From NCBI GenBank assembly GCA_018806915.1, contig JAGKQI010000078.1:310001-374000 (forward strand): a DNA stretch of 64,000 nucleotides, read 5' to 3'. Numbering within the stretch: position 1 is the first letter of the stretch; every line of letters starts with the position of its first letter. The stretch comes from Phytophthora colocasiae. Taxonomy: Eukaryota > Oomycota > Peronosporomycetes > Peronosporales > Peronosporaceae. Shown one piece after another: positions 32,174 through 42,031 of this stretch. Under the pieces are notes generated by a model, which was not told the DNA's origin, made no database searches, and saw nothing but the letters and a program-made list of their open reading frames with translations. The translations under genes were made by a program, and so were the position numbers.

Positions 32174-33043
32174 ATGAGTGAAGACGGAGACCACGGAGAT
32201 CCTGCTGAACCAATTGTGCTGGAATCCGGTGACGCTGACCTTGAAGACAACGACGACGAGATGGAGCAGGGTACTGGTGTCGTCGGGGTAGAGAACGACT
32301 ATATTAGCCGCTTGAAGCGAGATAGTGGCCTGATACTTCTACAAGAAGGTCGAATTCGAGAAGCGTATGCACGCAGTGGTGAGGCGGGTCTGTTTGCTCT
32401 ATTTCTCACTGGGAATTTCAAGGATTCCCTTCGTGAGTGGACAAATGGTGCATTGAGGTCTGATGGAATAAGTGACATATCCGATAGCGAGCTGGACGCC
32501 TACATTGGACTCGAACTTGCCATGAGTATCACCTCAATCAACGAAATTTCAGATTTCTGGAGTTCGAAGCGGTTTCTTGGTAGCAGTGATTTCACGGACA
32601 CTATGGCCAGGAATCGTTTTCAGCAGCTAAGAAGCCACCTCAAAATCCACCCAGATGAGGTAGCTACCGAGACGGAAAAGGAGAATGACCCTCTGTGGCA
32701 CAGTCGTACGCTACTCAAACATATCCAGACGAAGTTCGCCACGATTGCAGTCCCTTACGGAGCTAGTTCTCTGGATGAGAACAGTCTTAGAACAAAAGCG
32801 AAGACCAAGGCCAAGTCCTACCTTCCATCCAAGCCAGACAAGTACGCTATACGCTTCTACACAATAGTCGGGTGGAAGTCACTGTACATTCACAGTGTCT
32901 GGGACAACGGCTCAGGAAATACTTCCGCGACAACACCACCAGGGCGCTACACTGCGATGTTTCCAGCTCTACGAACTCCGTTGCACAACACACTCCGCCT
33001 TCCTGGCATCCAAGTTCCAATTGGAAGTCCTCACTCACCTTGA
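32174..33043 (+). pseudogene. PiggyBac-type transposase, right copy, C-terminus deleted
   Basis: From ATG 32174 (MSEDGDHGDPAEP) the N-terminal 285 residues are in a single frame, unlike the left copy. An acidic N-terminus, the MARNRFQQLRSHLKIH segment typical of PiggyBac transposases, and KPDKYAIRFYTIVGWKSLYI are intact. After IQVPIGSP (33030) the frame runs into LRR-gene sequence and stops. The catalytic second and third Asp and the zinc ring are lost, so it cannot catalyse transposition. Confidence 0.8.
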
Positions 33044-33302
33044 CCTTCCAAGGAATTTCATCGCTCATTTGCCTCGGGCTTTTTCGGGATTGACGATACT
33101 GGAAGTTCTCAACCTCGCAGGGAACAGCCTGAGAACTCTGCGTGAAGTGGCTGTCTTGGCCCCATTTTCAAACTTGGTTTCGCGTAACCTTGCAGCCAAC
33201 CCATTCTGCCGTTTACCAACGTACAAAGACTACGTGGTCTGTAAGATCCACTCGTTGGAGCGTTTGGATGAAGTCGACATCTCGCAGGTGGGCAACTGGT
33301 GA
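33031..33302 (+). pseudogene. Leucine-rich-repeat gene, right copy, 5' part deleted
   Basis: One frame reads LTHLDLPRNFIAHLPRAFSG, LEVLNLAGNSLRTLREV, NLAANPFCRLPTYKDYVV and SLERLDEVDIS, then stops at 33302: two LRR units and an LRR cap of the kind that ends SDS22/LRRC proteins. Its N-terminal half is missing through the deletion at 33030. The 3' 90 bases overlap the end of the convergent coiled-coil gene. Confidence 0.6.
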
Positions 33303-34050
33303 AGCCGTTCGAGATAGTGGAGCCCTATCTTCCCGTTTGCAAGTCGGAGGTGGCGACACAATTTCCGGGTCTTCTTCATGTTCTTCCTCATCTTCCTCAA
33401 TTTTTTCCTCGTGCTTGGGCAACACATTAGCGATAACTACAGGAAGGATGATCACACGAAGTGGAGAGCAAGAAGCATCCACCAGTCTTTTACTTGAGCT
33501 GCGCTTCAGTACTTCAGTGGGCATTGTATCTCGTACTCCAATAAACTCTTCATATCCATCACTATCTTGACTATGACTCAGTTGTTTATCGGAGAAGGAG
33601 CCACGTCGCTTCTCAACGCTGCGTTCGGGTGACGGGAACCGTGAAGCAGACTGTGGTCGCTATTGACTTGAACTGCTGGTCTTTTGTCGTGCTGATATCG
33701 CCATTGCAATTTGTTCAGGCTCACTAAGTTCACCACTAGGCGTAGATACTGATCATCTACGGTCAAGATTTATCATAGCCACCTCTTGCTGCAGCTGCAA
33801 TAATTGTTCAGTAGCACTTGACCAAGCTCGTGACTTGTTCTGCAGTAGCTTCGACTTGACTTGCAATTCCCCTATCAACCGAAGATTTTCAGCTTCCAAA
33901 GCACTTTGAGCCTCCAATAAACGATTCTGCTCACTTTCATGCGCTCGATCGGCTCCCGTAAACGCTCATTATGAGAAAACACAGCCTTGTGCTGCTCTAT
34001 CGCGAGTCTAGACAGCAGCAAACTGTTCCTCAGGAACAAATAGCCCTGTT
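33213..34050 (-). pseudogene. Coiled-coil gene, right copy
   Basis: Mirror of 19042-19873: AIEQHKAVFSHNERLREPIE, the long coiled coil, SASRFPSPERSVEKRRGSFS and the acidic end closing at 33213. The same frame changes are seen as on the left, which means they existed before the duplication or are read through in some other way. The 5' end stops at the arm boundary (34051). Confidence 0.45.
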
Positions 34051-34051
34051 G

Positions 34052-34545
34052 CCTCAAAAACTCGAGGCGCTACCAACATCCTTGACTTTTGACCTGGAAG
34101 ATAATGATCCATTGGGAATGAATGATCTCAACGTTAGAACAAATTTTTTCCCTACTTTCGAAGACGACTCGGCGCGTCCAGCTTATGAAGATACAATCTC
34201 TCCAGCTTTGCACAAGCGGTCATCATCTGCCAGTGCTCTCAACAACTCGGGAAAAAATTCAGTATCGAAGCTGTGCCTGTGTACTCTTCCGGTATTCATT
34301 CACTTCCTCCATCTCCAATTCATTCTCTGACAAAACTACGAGAATGGTATCGCAAACAAAACGAATTGCGACTGAGGACTCCACCGCCTTCTCCACCCAA
34401 GAAATCAGAGTATAAAACTCGTCGACAACAGTTTGAACCATCGCCACTTGCTCCTTTTGTGGATAAAGATGTATTGGCTAGAAAGATTCAAGCACTGCGT
34501 TTGACTGAAATCCGGAATGAACAGCACCACAGCACCGCCACGTAG
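34052..34545 (+). pseudogene. 3' part of an unknown gene, cut at the duplication boundary
   Basis: Two overlapping frames give LTFDLEDNDPLGMNDLNVRT, DDSARPAYEDTISPALHKRS and then, one base shifted near 34262, SIHSLTKLREWYRKQNELRL, PPPSPPKKSEYKTRRQ and a helical end closing at 34545. The Pro/Ser-rich, basic composition suggests a disordered cytoskeletal or nuclear protein, but no domain is seen. Its 5' part is absent from the window. Confidence 0.35.
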
Positions 34546-35358
34546 TTCTTAGAAGAAAACCATGCCACTACAACATTTAGATTTAGAATACTACACTATC
34601 ATCTAGCATTGCAGCGCTTGTGTATCACCGTCTGCTGTACGAGCACTACAATATCAGTACACATAAGAAGCTCATTGAGCACACATATCTAGTGACTACC
34701 TCTTTCAAGCCCGCGAGCAACGCACGTTGGTAGCTGGTAGTTTGGTTGCTGGTCAAGCCTACCGTGCTTGAGGTAGTAGTAAATCTGGTACAAAGGCTTG
34801 TAGACGTTCCCAGGACGAGGGATCTTGTATGTCTGTAGTAGACGACGCCGGCTATCAACAAGACTCCTGCCGTGCGTTCTCCAGTCGCAGGGGCAGGATC
34901 GACAATGGGGGCAGTACTGCTGTTCCATGGCGGAGGCTTTGTTATTTTGGTCTGACTATTATGTCCTTCTGGGCCAGCCCTGGCTATGACACTAAGAATT
35001 GTGTTGCGTTTTAATGAGCAAAGCGTCGATTTACCTCTGGACGGACCTACTTGTGGTCAAATTTTATTGGCTATAAATAGGAAATACGGTCATTCTACTG
35101 GCTGGACATATTGACAAAATATTGCGCATACCATTGGTCTGGTTGTCAAAGGGTTAATTCAAGTAAAACCCCGAACAACTTGAAAAATGACTTAATACTG
35201 AGTTCAAGTATATTTCATTGCTCTCCTACCGTCCAGTCATCCAGAACACTTCGCTGTGGAGCTCTGTATTCCGCACAACAGCCCCTCTACCCCTGTAGTT
35301 CACTTTTCAACTCGACTTGTAACTCCGACCCTCTGTCCTCCCTCTTCTACTGTGCGCG
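34546..35358. other. Unassigned sequence before the hAT gene
   Basis: A minus-strand frame at 34689-34928 (CPHCRSCPCDW at its start) and others reading LIAGVVYYRHTRS look like pieces of a secreted or membrane protein but cannot be assembled. The leader of the hAT gene probably starts near 35210. Nothing else is visible. Confidence 0.3.
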
Positions 35359-37335
35359 ATGACCAAGAACTCCGACATCTGCCGCGTTCTCTACGCTTCC
35401 TTACCTGACAACTACTTCAAGTGCAAGTACTGCGGTACTGTGCGTCGCCAACAACAAGTGGCTACGGTAACCTCATTAGCCACTCGAGGGACAAGCACCC
35501 CGACTATGAGGCCGACTACGTCGCGCATACAAGCTCGCTGACCGCCAATGCAGCGGGGCTGCGTAAGTGTGCACGGCACAGAGGAAGTTTAGTCGACTTG
35601 TAGAGTCCTGCTTGCAAGGCGCTAGCCTTCGGTTCTTTACAAGAACCAAGTAGTCCACTAAACGGGGGCTCTCACAATCAGTGTTCCTATAATAAAGGAA
35701 CTAACACTAATTATGTAAAATGCAAACTGATTTTTATTTAGTTTATTGCCCTAATCCTAAATGTAACGGATTTAGTATCTAGCATACTAAATCCTAATCA
35801 AAATGCAATGTGTGGCTCTGAGCTAACAGCCAGCAACTGGCTACATATGTGACGTGTGAGAAACACTATGTGTAGTACACAGATCTGTGACTTGTGCCCT
35901 GGATGGTGTATACCACACCAACTGTAGCCAAGGCGCGCAGCGCCGTGTAACCCCGTTACAGCCAACCTACACTCTTTCGGCTTTGTCAGCGACAAGATTG
36001 CCACCATCTATCACTGGATGGAGTGGGTGGTCGACCGCAACTTGCCGTTGTCTGAGGTGGACCACCCTCTAACCCGTTCAATGTCTCGTCTAAAGCCCAT
36101 CTCCTCCAAGACGCTAAAAAAGTACCTGAGTGTGGCAACCGTGGCAGTGGAAAAAGCTATTGCGGCAAACATCCCACCGGAATTCGGTATCATGTTCGAT
36201 GGCTGGCAGTGTTTGTCGGAGCACTATGTGGCGCTCATCGCTATATATTGGCGTAATAACGAGGTGCACTACGATCTACTTGCGTTAGCCCCGCTTGACG
36301 AGGCGGACCAATCAGCGGAGTCCCATTGCTCTTTCCTTCGGAATATTTTTCCGATTTTCGGCCAATTAGAGGAGAGGTTAAAATTTCTAGTGGGCGACAA
36401 CTGTGCAACCAATCAGCGCATGGCTACACTTCTCGGTGTCCCGTTGGTGGGGTGTGCGTCCCATCGTTTCAATCTGGCGTCCAATCAGTTTTTGACTGAA
36501 CACGAGGAGCTTGTGACGGCAGTGGCCACGCTGATGACGGCACTCCGGACTGTTAAGAATCGCGCAAAGCTCCGTCGCCATACGCCACTTGCTCCTCTTT
36601 GCGCCAACGCTACGCGCTGGAGCTCGACCTTTACGATGCTGGAACGGTATGTGCGAATCAGAGACGCTATCAAGCGCGTCGATGCCGTCTACGATCTAAT
36701 CCCGAAGCCCGCTATGCATCGACGTATTGTCGCGCTTTATGAGACGCTAAAAACCTTTAACAGCGTCTGTAAGAAGCTCCAGGACGAGGCCCTTACCATG
36801 GCCTCTGTGCGCGTTCTTTTCGACAAGATGGCAGAAATGTATCCCGTTACGGCTGTGTATTTGTCGCCGGACGCCAACATTGTCCACTCGCCTGCTTTCG
36901 AGAGTGCCGCGGTTAAGGTACTTATGTTGCGGAACAAAATTTGAGTTGCTCGAATTAATTATATTTTGCTCTTCATCCATATAGGTTGCCGGAAATCGCG
37001 AAGGGGAATTAACAGAGGAGGAGCTACAAGCTCTGGAGCCGCTTAAATCTACGGCTGCATCAGGAGATGATGCCCCTAACGACAGTCGCGTTGGGACCAG
37101 AACCGGAGCGCATCTCGGCGGCGAGGACTTTGCGACATCGCTGCTGCAGTCTGACAGCATCCCTGTCACTTCGACTCCACAGTACAGCCCTTTGGTGAAG
37201 GCCATACCGCCGACGAGCAATCGGTGCGAGAGGCTCTTCTCGCAGTGCAAGCTGGTGATGACGCCTCAACGTTCATCGCTCCTTCCGGTGAATTTTGAGA
37301 TGATCGAGTTTCTTCGGGTGAATCGGAAGTACTGA
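35359..37335 (+). pseudogene. hAT-family transposase with BED finger
   Basis: Three exons fit: 35359-35562, 35962-36917 and 36985-37335 (donors GTAAGT and GTACTT). Exon 1 has a BED-type zinc finger (FKCKYCGTVRR then LISHSRDKHPDY) but needs a one-base shift near 35455. Exon 2 carries the RNase H-like core: FGIMFDGWQCLSEHYVALIA with the first catalytic Asp and LVGDNCATNQRMA with the second; CASHRFNLA follows. Exon 3 ends in the hAT dimerisation region, PPTSNRCERLFSQCKLVMT. Except for the shift it looks complete. I did not find its terminal inverted repeats. Confidence 0.75.
35563..35961 (+). other. Long intron of the hAT gene with structured insert
   Basis: At 399 nt this intron is several times longer than others in the window. 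It contains two strong stem-loops: GTGTTCCT to AGGAACTAACAC (about 35680-35707) and GGATTTAGTAT-CTAGC-ATACTAAATCC (35770-35796). They suggest a small non-autonomous element landed in the intron; I found no target duplication. Confidence 0.35.
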
Positions 37336-37576
37336 AATGCCAGCACGCTCATGGATGCGAGCGTTGAGGGCGAAGAAGAGTAACCTTTACTCAGTAAACG
37401 GACACTCAGTGAGTACAATACATTAGTTATTGCTCATTACTTTATTATTGCCTTCTTCGTGGAACAAGTATTTACTATTGCTCTACAGAACAGGCCGATC
37501 ATTACTTTATTGTAATGTCCGAGCACTGCGTGATCGGAACTTCCCTAGTAGACGTGATATAGTTCTGGTGTTCGAG
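37336..37576. other. hAT 3' flank
   Basis: Short AT-rich non-coding stretch between the hAT stop and the next open frame. Nothing else is seen. Confidence 0.3.
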
Positions 37577-38266
37577 ATGGCAATCATCGGGATCCCTGGA
37601 TACATGCTAAGGAGAATGGAGCAAGCTCTGAGGAACTACCTAGAGAGACGGGGAGTGCGCGCACGATGGCATGCCCTCGGAAACGGGAACGCTCGTCCGT
37701 TTTCTGAGCTGCTCGAGCTCGTGTTCACTGATCGAACAGGTAACGCACTATCGGATATGTACGAGAGATTCATTGATGCGCTTGAGAACGGGCGACAAGC
37801 GGCTAGGGAGGAAGTTACTGCTGCTGATCTTCTTCGCGCACAGCAAATACGAGAACAACGCATGGCCCTTCGCCAGAACCACCGCAGAGAGAGCCACCGC
37901 CGGCGTGCTATGCTGGTCAGACAAGGTGAAGACCCAATGGAGGAATTACGACGGCTTCGGGATGATCACGAGGCTGCGGTGGCGCTGGTCGAAGTGCAGA
38001 CACCACAAGTACAGGCAGACGCTATTCTCGAACGGCATCTCATTCAAGCCACCCAGCCGAAGCTCGACCAGTCCACGATCTTCGGGAACTCGTTGCCCGG
38101 CCTCATCTTCACAACCGGTAACAACCACTGGAGTACCGGTTTCCGTCTATACCGCGTCCACGTTTTCGAGCCTGCTATTGCAATATTGGCTTTACTTCGA
38201 AACCTCGTCTCAACCGGTTTTTTACAGTGGGTCCACACCCTTTTTTACGCGTTGATTTTCTCTTAA
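37577..38266 (+). CDS. Unknown open frame within a dispersed repeat
   Basis: An ATG at 37577 opens 229 codons: MAIIGIPGYMLRRMEQALRN, an Arg/Glu-rich helical middle (RQAAREEVTAADLLRAQQIR, MALRQNHRRESHRRRAMLVR) and a hydrophobic end. From 37973 the coding stretch belongs to sequence repeated at 62164-62456, where it is not open. I do not know the family. A coiled-coil Gag-like product of a non-autonomous element is one reading. Confidence 0.35.
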   Translation: MAIIGIPGYMLRRMEQALRNYLERRGVRARWHALGNGNARPFSELLELVFTDRTGNALSDMYERFIDALENGRQAAREEVTAADLLRAQQIREQRMALRQNHRRESHRRRAMLVRQGEDPMEELRRLRDDHEAAVALVEVQTPQVQADAILERHLIQATQPKLDQSTIFGNSLPGLIFTTGNNHWSTGFRLYRVHVFEPAIAILALLRNLVSTGFLQWVHTLFYALIFS

Positions 38267-38412
38267 TTGAGAGTGCTAAGTTCTCCCTGTCTCAACCAAA
38301 AGGTGAAAACGGGGTCCAGACTATTTCGTTGAGACGGGCCAATACCGACACAAAACCTTTTAAGCGTAAAGTTGCATTTTGGTGGCCAATCACAGCCCGA
38401 ACATTATTGTGA
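37973..38412 (+). repeat. Dispersed repeat, copy 1
   Basis: The strings GGCTGCGGTGGCGCTGGTCG and GGGTCCACACCC, the palindrome CTCTTAATTGAGAG and GGGTCCAGACTATT appear here and, in the same order and strand, at 62164-62456. Between the first two blocks the copies differ. A stem CCCTGTCTCAAC / GTTGAGACGGG (about 38287-38337) is kept in both, with the loop varying, which points to a conserved structure. Confidence 0.6.
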
Positions 38413-38519
38413 TATTTACCCTAACTGTTTAAACAAATGGGTTCAACCAACACCTAGATGAAAACGCCTAAATGAAAACGCCTAGTCGCTAAAGCTGCGA
38501 AGACTAATGATGCAATTAG

Positions 38520-38595
38520 GGTATGCCTTTTTTTGGGTCAAACTCTGCGCAGGTCAACTCGTGCGCAAGTCTCTTTTTGGGTCAACTTCTGCGCA
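38520..38595 (+). repeat. Left terminal inverted repeat of the hAT-like element
   Basis: Starts GGTATGCC, a T run, then GGGTCAAACTCTGCGCAGG; pairs with 53803-53878 in inverted orientation. The inner edge forms a perfect 17-bp hairpin with a 2-nt loop (38579-38595 with 38598-38614). Confidence 0.75.
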
Positions 38596-38619
38596 CTTGC
38601 GCAGAAGTTGACCCTTGAA

Positions 38620-39257
38620 GAGGCCATTATTTTACCAAGTGATAAAACTGTAACAAATTATTTTTCTTCCACCTAAAATTTTATTAATTATTTGAGGTGA
38701 AAGTTTAAAAGGTGTTTTGCTTGCTCTGCAATTTTAGTATGCCTATAGGGCGTGCGCTTAGATCAGTGCTGGCAACAGACAGTAAAGACGTCTTTTCGTA
38801 AAGACACGTTTAAACGCCTTCTCGGACGTCTGTTTCTCCAAAAGACGTCTAAAGACGTCTATTCAGGGGTACAGCGTACCATAACCGAAACAGGAGCAGG
38901 ACCTTAACTTTTTAAAAAGAGGCCTCTGACACTCGAAGCGCTGGACAACTTAGCCAAGCAACAAGCAACTTGCTTAGGAAGCGCGTGCTACAACGGTCAA
39001 GATCGTTGCTTCATGTCAAAGCTTCCTGCGTGTTAGGGCGAACGATTGGTTGATCTGTTGCAAAATGAAGTGAATACCTTGTTGAACCTACGTATTCCCT
39101 CGGATCTTTTCAAGTTCTTCCCATTCACAATATTTCCTGGTGTTGAGTAATCCCCCACCCAGTGTGATTCTCCTCTGGTACGCCCTTCACTGTGCTTGTC
39201 TTGTTGATGTTTCGTGTAGCTAACGTTAACTCTGACAGCTTCTAAACCCGAGCTAGA
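38620..39257. other. Non-coding left part of the hAT-like element
   Basis: AT-rich start, then clustered AAAGACGTCT strings between about 38785 and 38855 (three close matches plus variants). The rest up to the ATG at 39258 is leader without motifs. Confidence 0.4.
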
Positions 39258-39358
39258 ATGGGGCGTCCTGGGTGCCCTGCCCGTAAGCATTTCGTTCGCT
39301 GGGATACGCGGAAGGTTGATGCTTCTCTCTATCCCTATCGATGCAAGCATTGCGTCTC
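39258..39358 (+). pseudogene. BED-finger reading frame, 5' piece
   Basis: From ATG 39258 the frame reads MGRPGCPARKHFVRWDTRKV and YPYRCKHC before the Gypsy element begins at 39359. It continues in frame at 53145 after the 4-bp duplication. The C-x2-C pair is the first half of a BED-like zinc finger. Confidence 0.6.
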
Positions 39359-40543
39359 TGTGGTGGAGCGGATCTGGCCAAAATCCGGTTGAGGCCGATC
39401 GCGACCGCCACTTGCGCCCAGACACCGACTAACGGAGGGGGATTCGGTCCCTTCCTTTCCGTTGTTTTCCGCTTCCGATAGCGGGGGTCTTGAGGGGGCG
39501 AGATTCGACGGGATCCTTAGGCTAAACAACCAATTCCTTCCGATCCGATGTATGCACTTAAAGGATAGTTCACTAGATAGGGCAAAGCTGGCCAATATAT
39601 TATCCAGACTTAACCGCTATACTAGGTCACGTATCCTTACCTTCCTGACGCTTGTAGGGCCAATGTAGTTCCCGGTTCCAAGCGTAGCGAAGACACTTGA
39701 GTGGTTCAGGGCAAATTCGATTCTGTTTATGGTTATTCCTATGCCTACTAATCCCATCCTGATTTACTATCCTACGATCACATGACACTGGCTACATAGC
39801 TGATCCCTAGCTTGGTTCCCCTAACCCTGATCTTGAGCCGATTCCGTACTTAGCCGAAGCTTGATCTCGCACTTAACCGAAGCTTGATCTCGCACTTAAC
39901 CGGAGCTTGATCTCGTACTTAATCGGGACTTGATCTCGCACTTAACCGGAGCTTGATCTCGTACTTAATCGGGACTTGATCTCGCACTTAACCGGAGCTT
40001 GATCTCGTACTTAATCGGGACTTGATCACTGCCTGATCCCGCTTGGTGATCCTTCATAGAATCCGGATCAGGCCACAAGAAGAGTCTGCGCCGCGCCTGG
40101 GGTTGACCTTGATCCGGAGCTGATCTCGTACTTATACGGGAGAGGATCATTGCGCGATCTTGCGTGATCTCGCTTCGTCGCCGCCCGGGGAAGTTGGATC
40201 GTGCTGTTAGAGGCTTCGGGGCGCCAGGGTAAGCTGATCATGCTCACTTGGGGACCCGTCATCGTTGATCGCGCGAGAACATCCTTGATTTCCCCATTCT
40301 TCCTCCGGCAGGATTCGGATCACCCACGAACACCACGGCAGGATTCGGATCACCCACGAACACCGCTCCACCTGCTTCTTCGCCGGTGTCTCCATTGCCT
40401 GTTCCCGGCGGGACCCATCGTGCCTTCGTCTGATTCGACCCAGATCTGGCGATCACAGGTCCCCCCTGTCGCTCGTTCCGACTCTATTCGGGTTCGTGGC
40501 TGACATCGCCTCTCCGGGAAAAATTTTCGTCCGCTTCACCACA
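39359..40543 (-). repeat. 3' LTR of the Gypsy element, 1185 bp
   Basis: On the plus strand it runs from TGTGGTGGAGCGGATC to GCTTCACCACA, an inverted terminal pair of about 14 bp. It contains a minisatellite of 23-bp units (GCTTGATCTCGCACTTAACC and variants) at about 39845-40028. It lacks a 257-bp segment present in the other LTR. Confidence 0.9.
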
Positions 40544-40553
40544 TCCGCCCCCA
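40544..40553 (-). other. Polypurine tract of the Gypsy element
   Basis: On the minus strand TGGGGGCGGA stands immediately before the TG of the 3' LTR, the place and composition expected of the plus-strand primer. Confidence 0.65.
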
Positions 40554-40651
40554 GCACGTAAGTTGAGCTGCCGCAGCTCACTTCGGGTTTATTTCCACAT
40601 TCACCACCTGGAACACAAGTCGTTCAAGCGCCACCACTTTCTCGAAATGTC

Positions 40652-42031
40652 CGATCCGCCTTCCTCGCCCCCCTTGACGCCGAGGACGCCCTCGAGCGAG
40701 CACTCGCTCCGATCCGCCCGATCCACGGCCTCCCGCTTCTCAACCCCCGGGGTAAACCCGGAGCTGGTCACTCTTGCAAGCGAGGCTGGCCCATAGCCAA
40801 CGGATGCGCGAGACCTTGAGCCGCGATCGGGACCACCTGGACGACACCGTTCGCCGGTTGCGATCCGACATGGAGGATATGGAGCGCTTCCGGGACGACC
40901 AAGCGGAGGAGATTTTGCGGCTGAACGCCGAAATCGTTCATCTGCGATCGGGAACCGGAGATGCTATCGGTGGGGACGCGATCGCCGCCTTGCAGGATCA
41001 GCGGGCCCAGCACGACGCCGAACGACGGGAGTCTGAGCAGCGACTGGCCCGGATCCAGACGCGGCTAGACTCTGCGCTCGAGGATCTCGACTTCCGGCTG
41101 GCCGAACTTCGCATAGCCGGGGAGACGGAGATTGAACTCCGGGATGAGCTTCAGGATCGCGAACGGGAGCTCGCCGCCGTGCGTCATGACCTGACCCTCA
41201 CTCAGCGTAGCCTTGAGCGCTGGCAGAGGAACGATTCCTCCCAAGGCCCACAAGCGGCTATGGCCATGCCTGCTGATCAGACTCGCCCGACGGCAGAGGA
41301 AGCTCGGTTAAGGTTGGAGTTAACGCGGACCCAAGCGGAGTTGCTCGCCGCTCGAGCCGAAGTCGCGTATCTGGAACGCGAGGCAGAGGATCACCAGGTT
41401 GAACTGGCTCGGGCACACCTCGCCTTGGAGGACGTATCCGCCCCGGATTCTCGCGCTCCCGCCTCTGGGTGCAACCGCCGATGCCGCCGCCGTATCCAGC
41501 CTGGAGCAAGATCTGGCAGACGCCTTGGGAAATCTGGAAATAATCCAGCACGATCGGGACCAGCTCTCCGTCCAGCATCGTGCCGCCATTGCCGAGCGGG
41601 ATCAGGCCGTCGCAGACCTGGATCAGGCCCGCCTCGACCGGGATCAGGCAATGCAAGATCTCAATCGAGTAACGGCAGACCGTGATCGAATCCAGGTCGA
41701 CCTGGACGATGCCACCCAAGATCGTTTGTCTGCCCTCGCAGACCTTGACGTGGCTCGTTCCGCCCGGGATGCGGCGACACAGGAGCTCGACCAACTCCAG
41801 CGACAGAACGCGGAGCTTCGACAGGCTCACCAAGAGCTGGACGCTGATTATGCCGAAGCCGAGCAACAGCTGCACCACGCCGAGGATTCCTCTGCTCGGT
41901 TGTCCTCGTGGATCGCGGATCGACGGGCGGCTCGTGCCACCAAAAGATCTCGAAGCGCCTCCGCTTCCCGGCCGTTCCTCCTTCCTCACCCAAGCCTCCG
42001 GCTCGGAGCACCACACCACCCCCTGATCTAA
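40652..42031 (+). CDS. Antisense coiled-coil ORF of the Gypsy element, part 1
   Basis: From ATG 40652 (MSDPPSSPPLTPRTPSSEHS) the frame shifts near 40770 into a long coiled coil: SRDRDHLDDTVRRLRSDMED, RRESEQRLARIQTRLDSALE, RLRLELTRTQAELLAARAEV. It shifts again near 41460 into SSLEQDLADALGNLEIIQHD and DRDQAVADLDQARLDRDQAM, ending Ser/Arg-rich at 42031. The composition is coherent over 1.3 kb with heptads, so it is a real protein with single-base breaks, not chance. It starts right after the LTR on the opposite strand to pol; a good donor (CAC|GTAAGT, 40559) lies in its leader. The role is unknown; a structural protein or env-position gene is possible. Confidence 0.6.

Larger units (their letters stand above)
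30337..34051 (-). repeat. Right arm of the inverted duplication, with internal deletion
   Basis: The arm mirrors 19035-24780 in inverted orientation over 3715 bp. At 33030/33031 the PiggyBac sequence (matching the left arm down to 22085) is joined to LRR-gene sequence (matching from 20041 on), so the equivalent of left 20042-22084 is missing. Only one or two bases could be shared at the joint. Since the missing part includes the middle of two genes that are joined without a repeat, loss in this arm is more likely than gain in the other. Confidence 0.9.

Noticed and set aside
38579..38614. CRISPR-like or terminator hairpin
   Set aside because: The perfect hairpin is explained as the inner edge of a transposon terminal repeat.
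39359..39439. Piece of gag N-terminus transposed to the left of the LTR
   Set aside because: At first it looked like a gag fragment outside the LTR; the TGTGGTG/CACCACA ends show it is part of the LTR itself.
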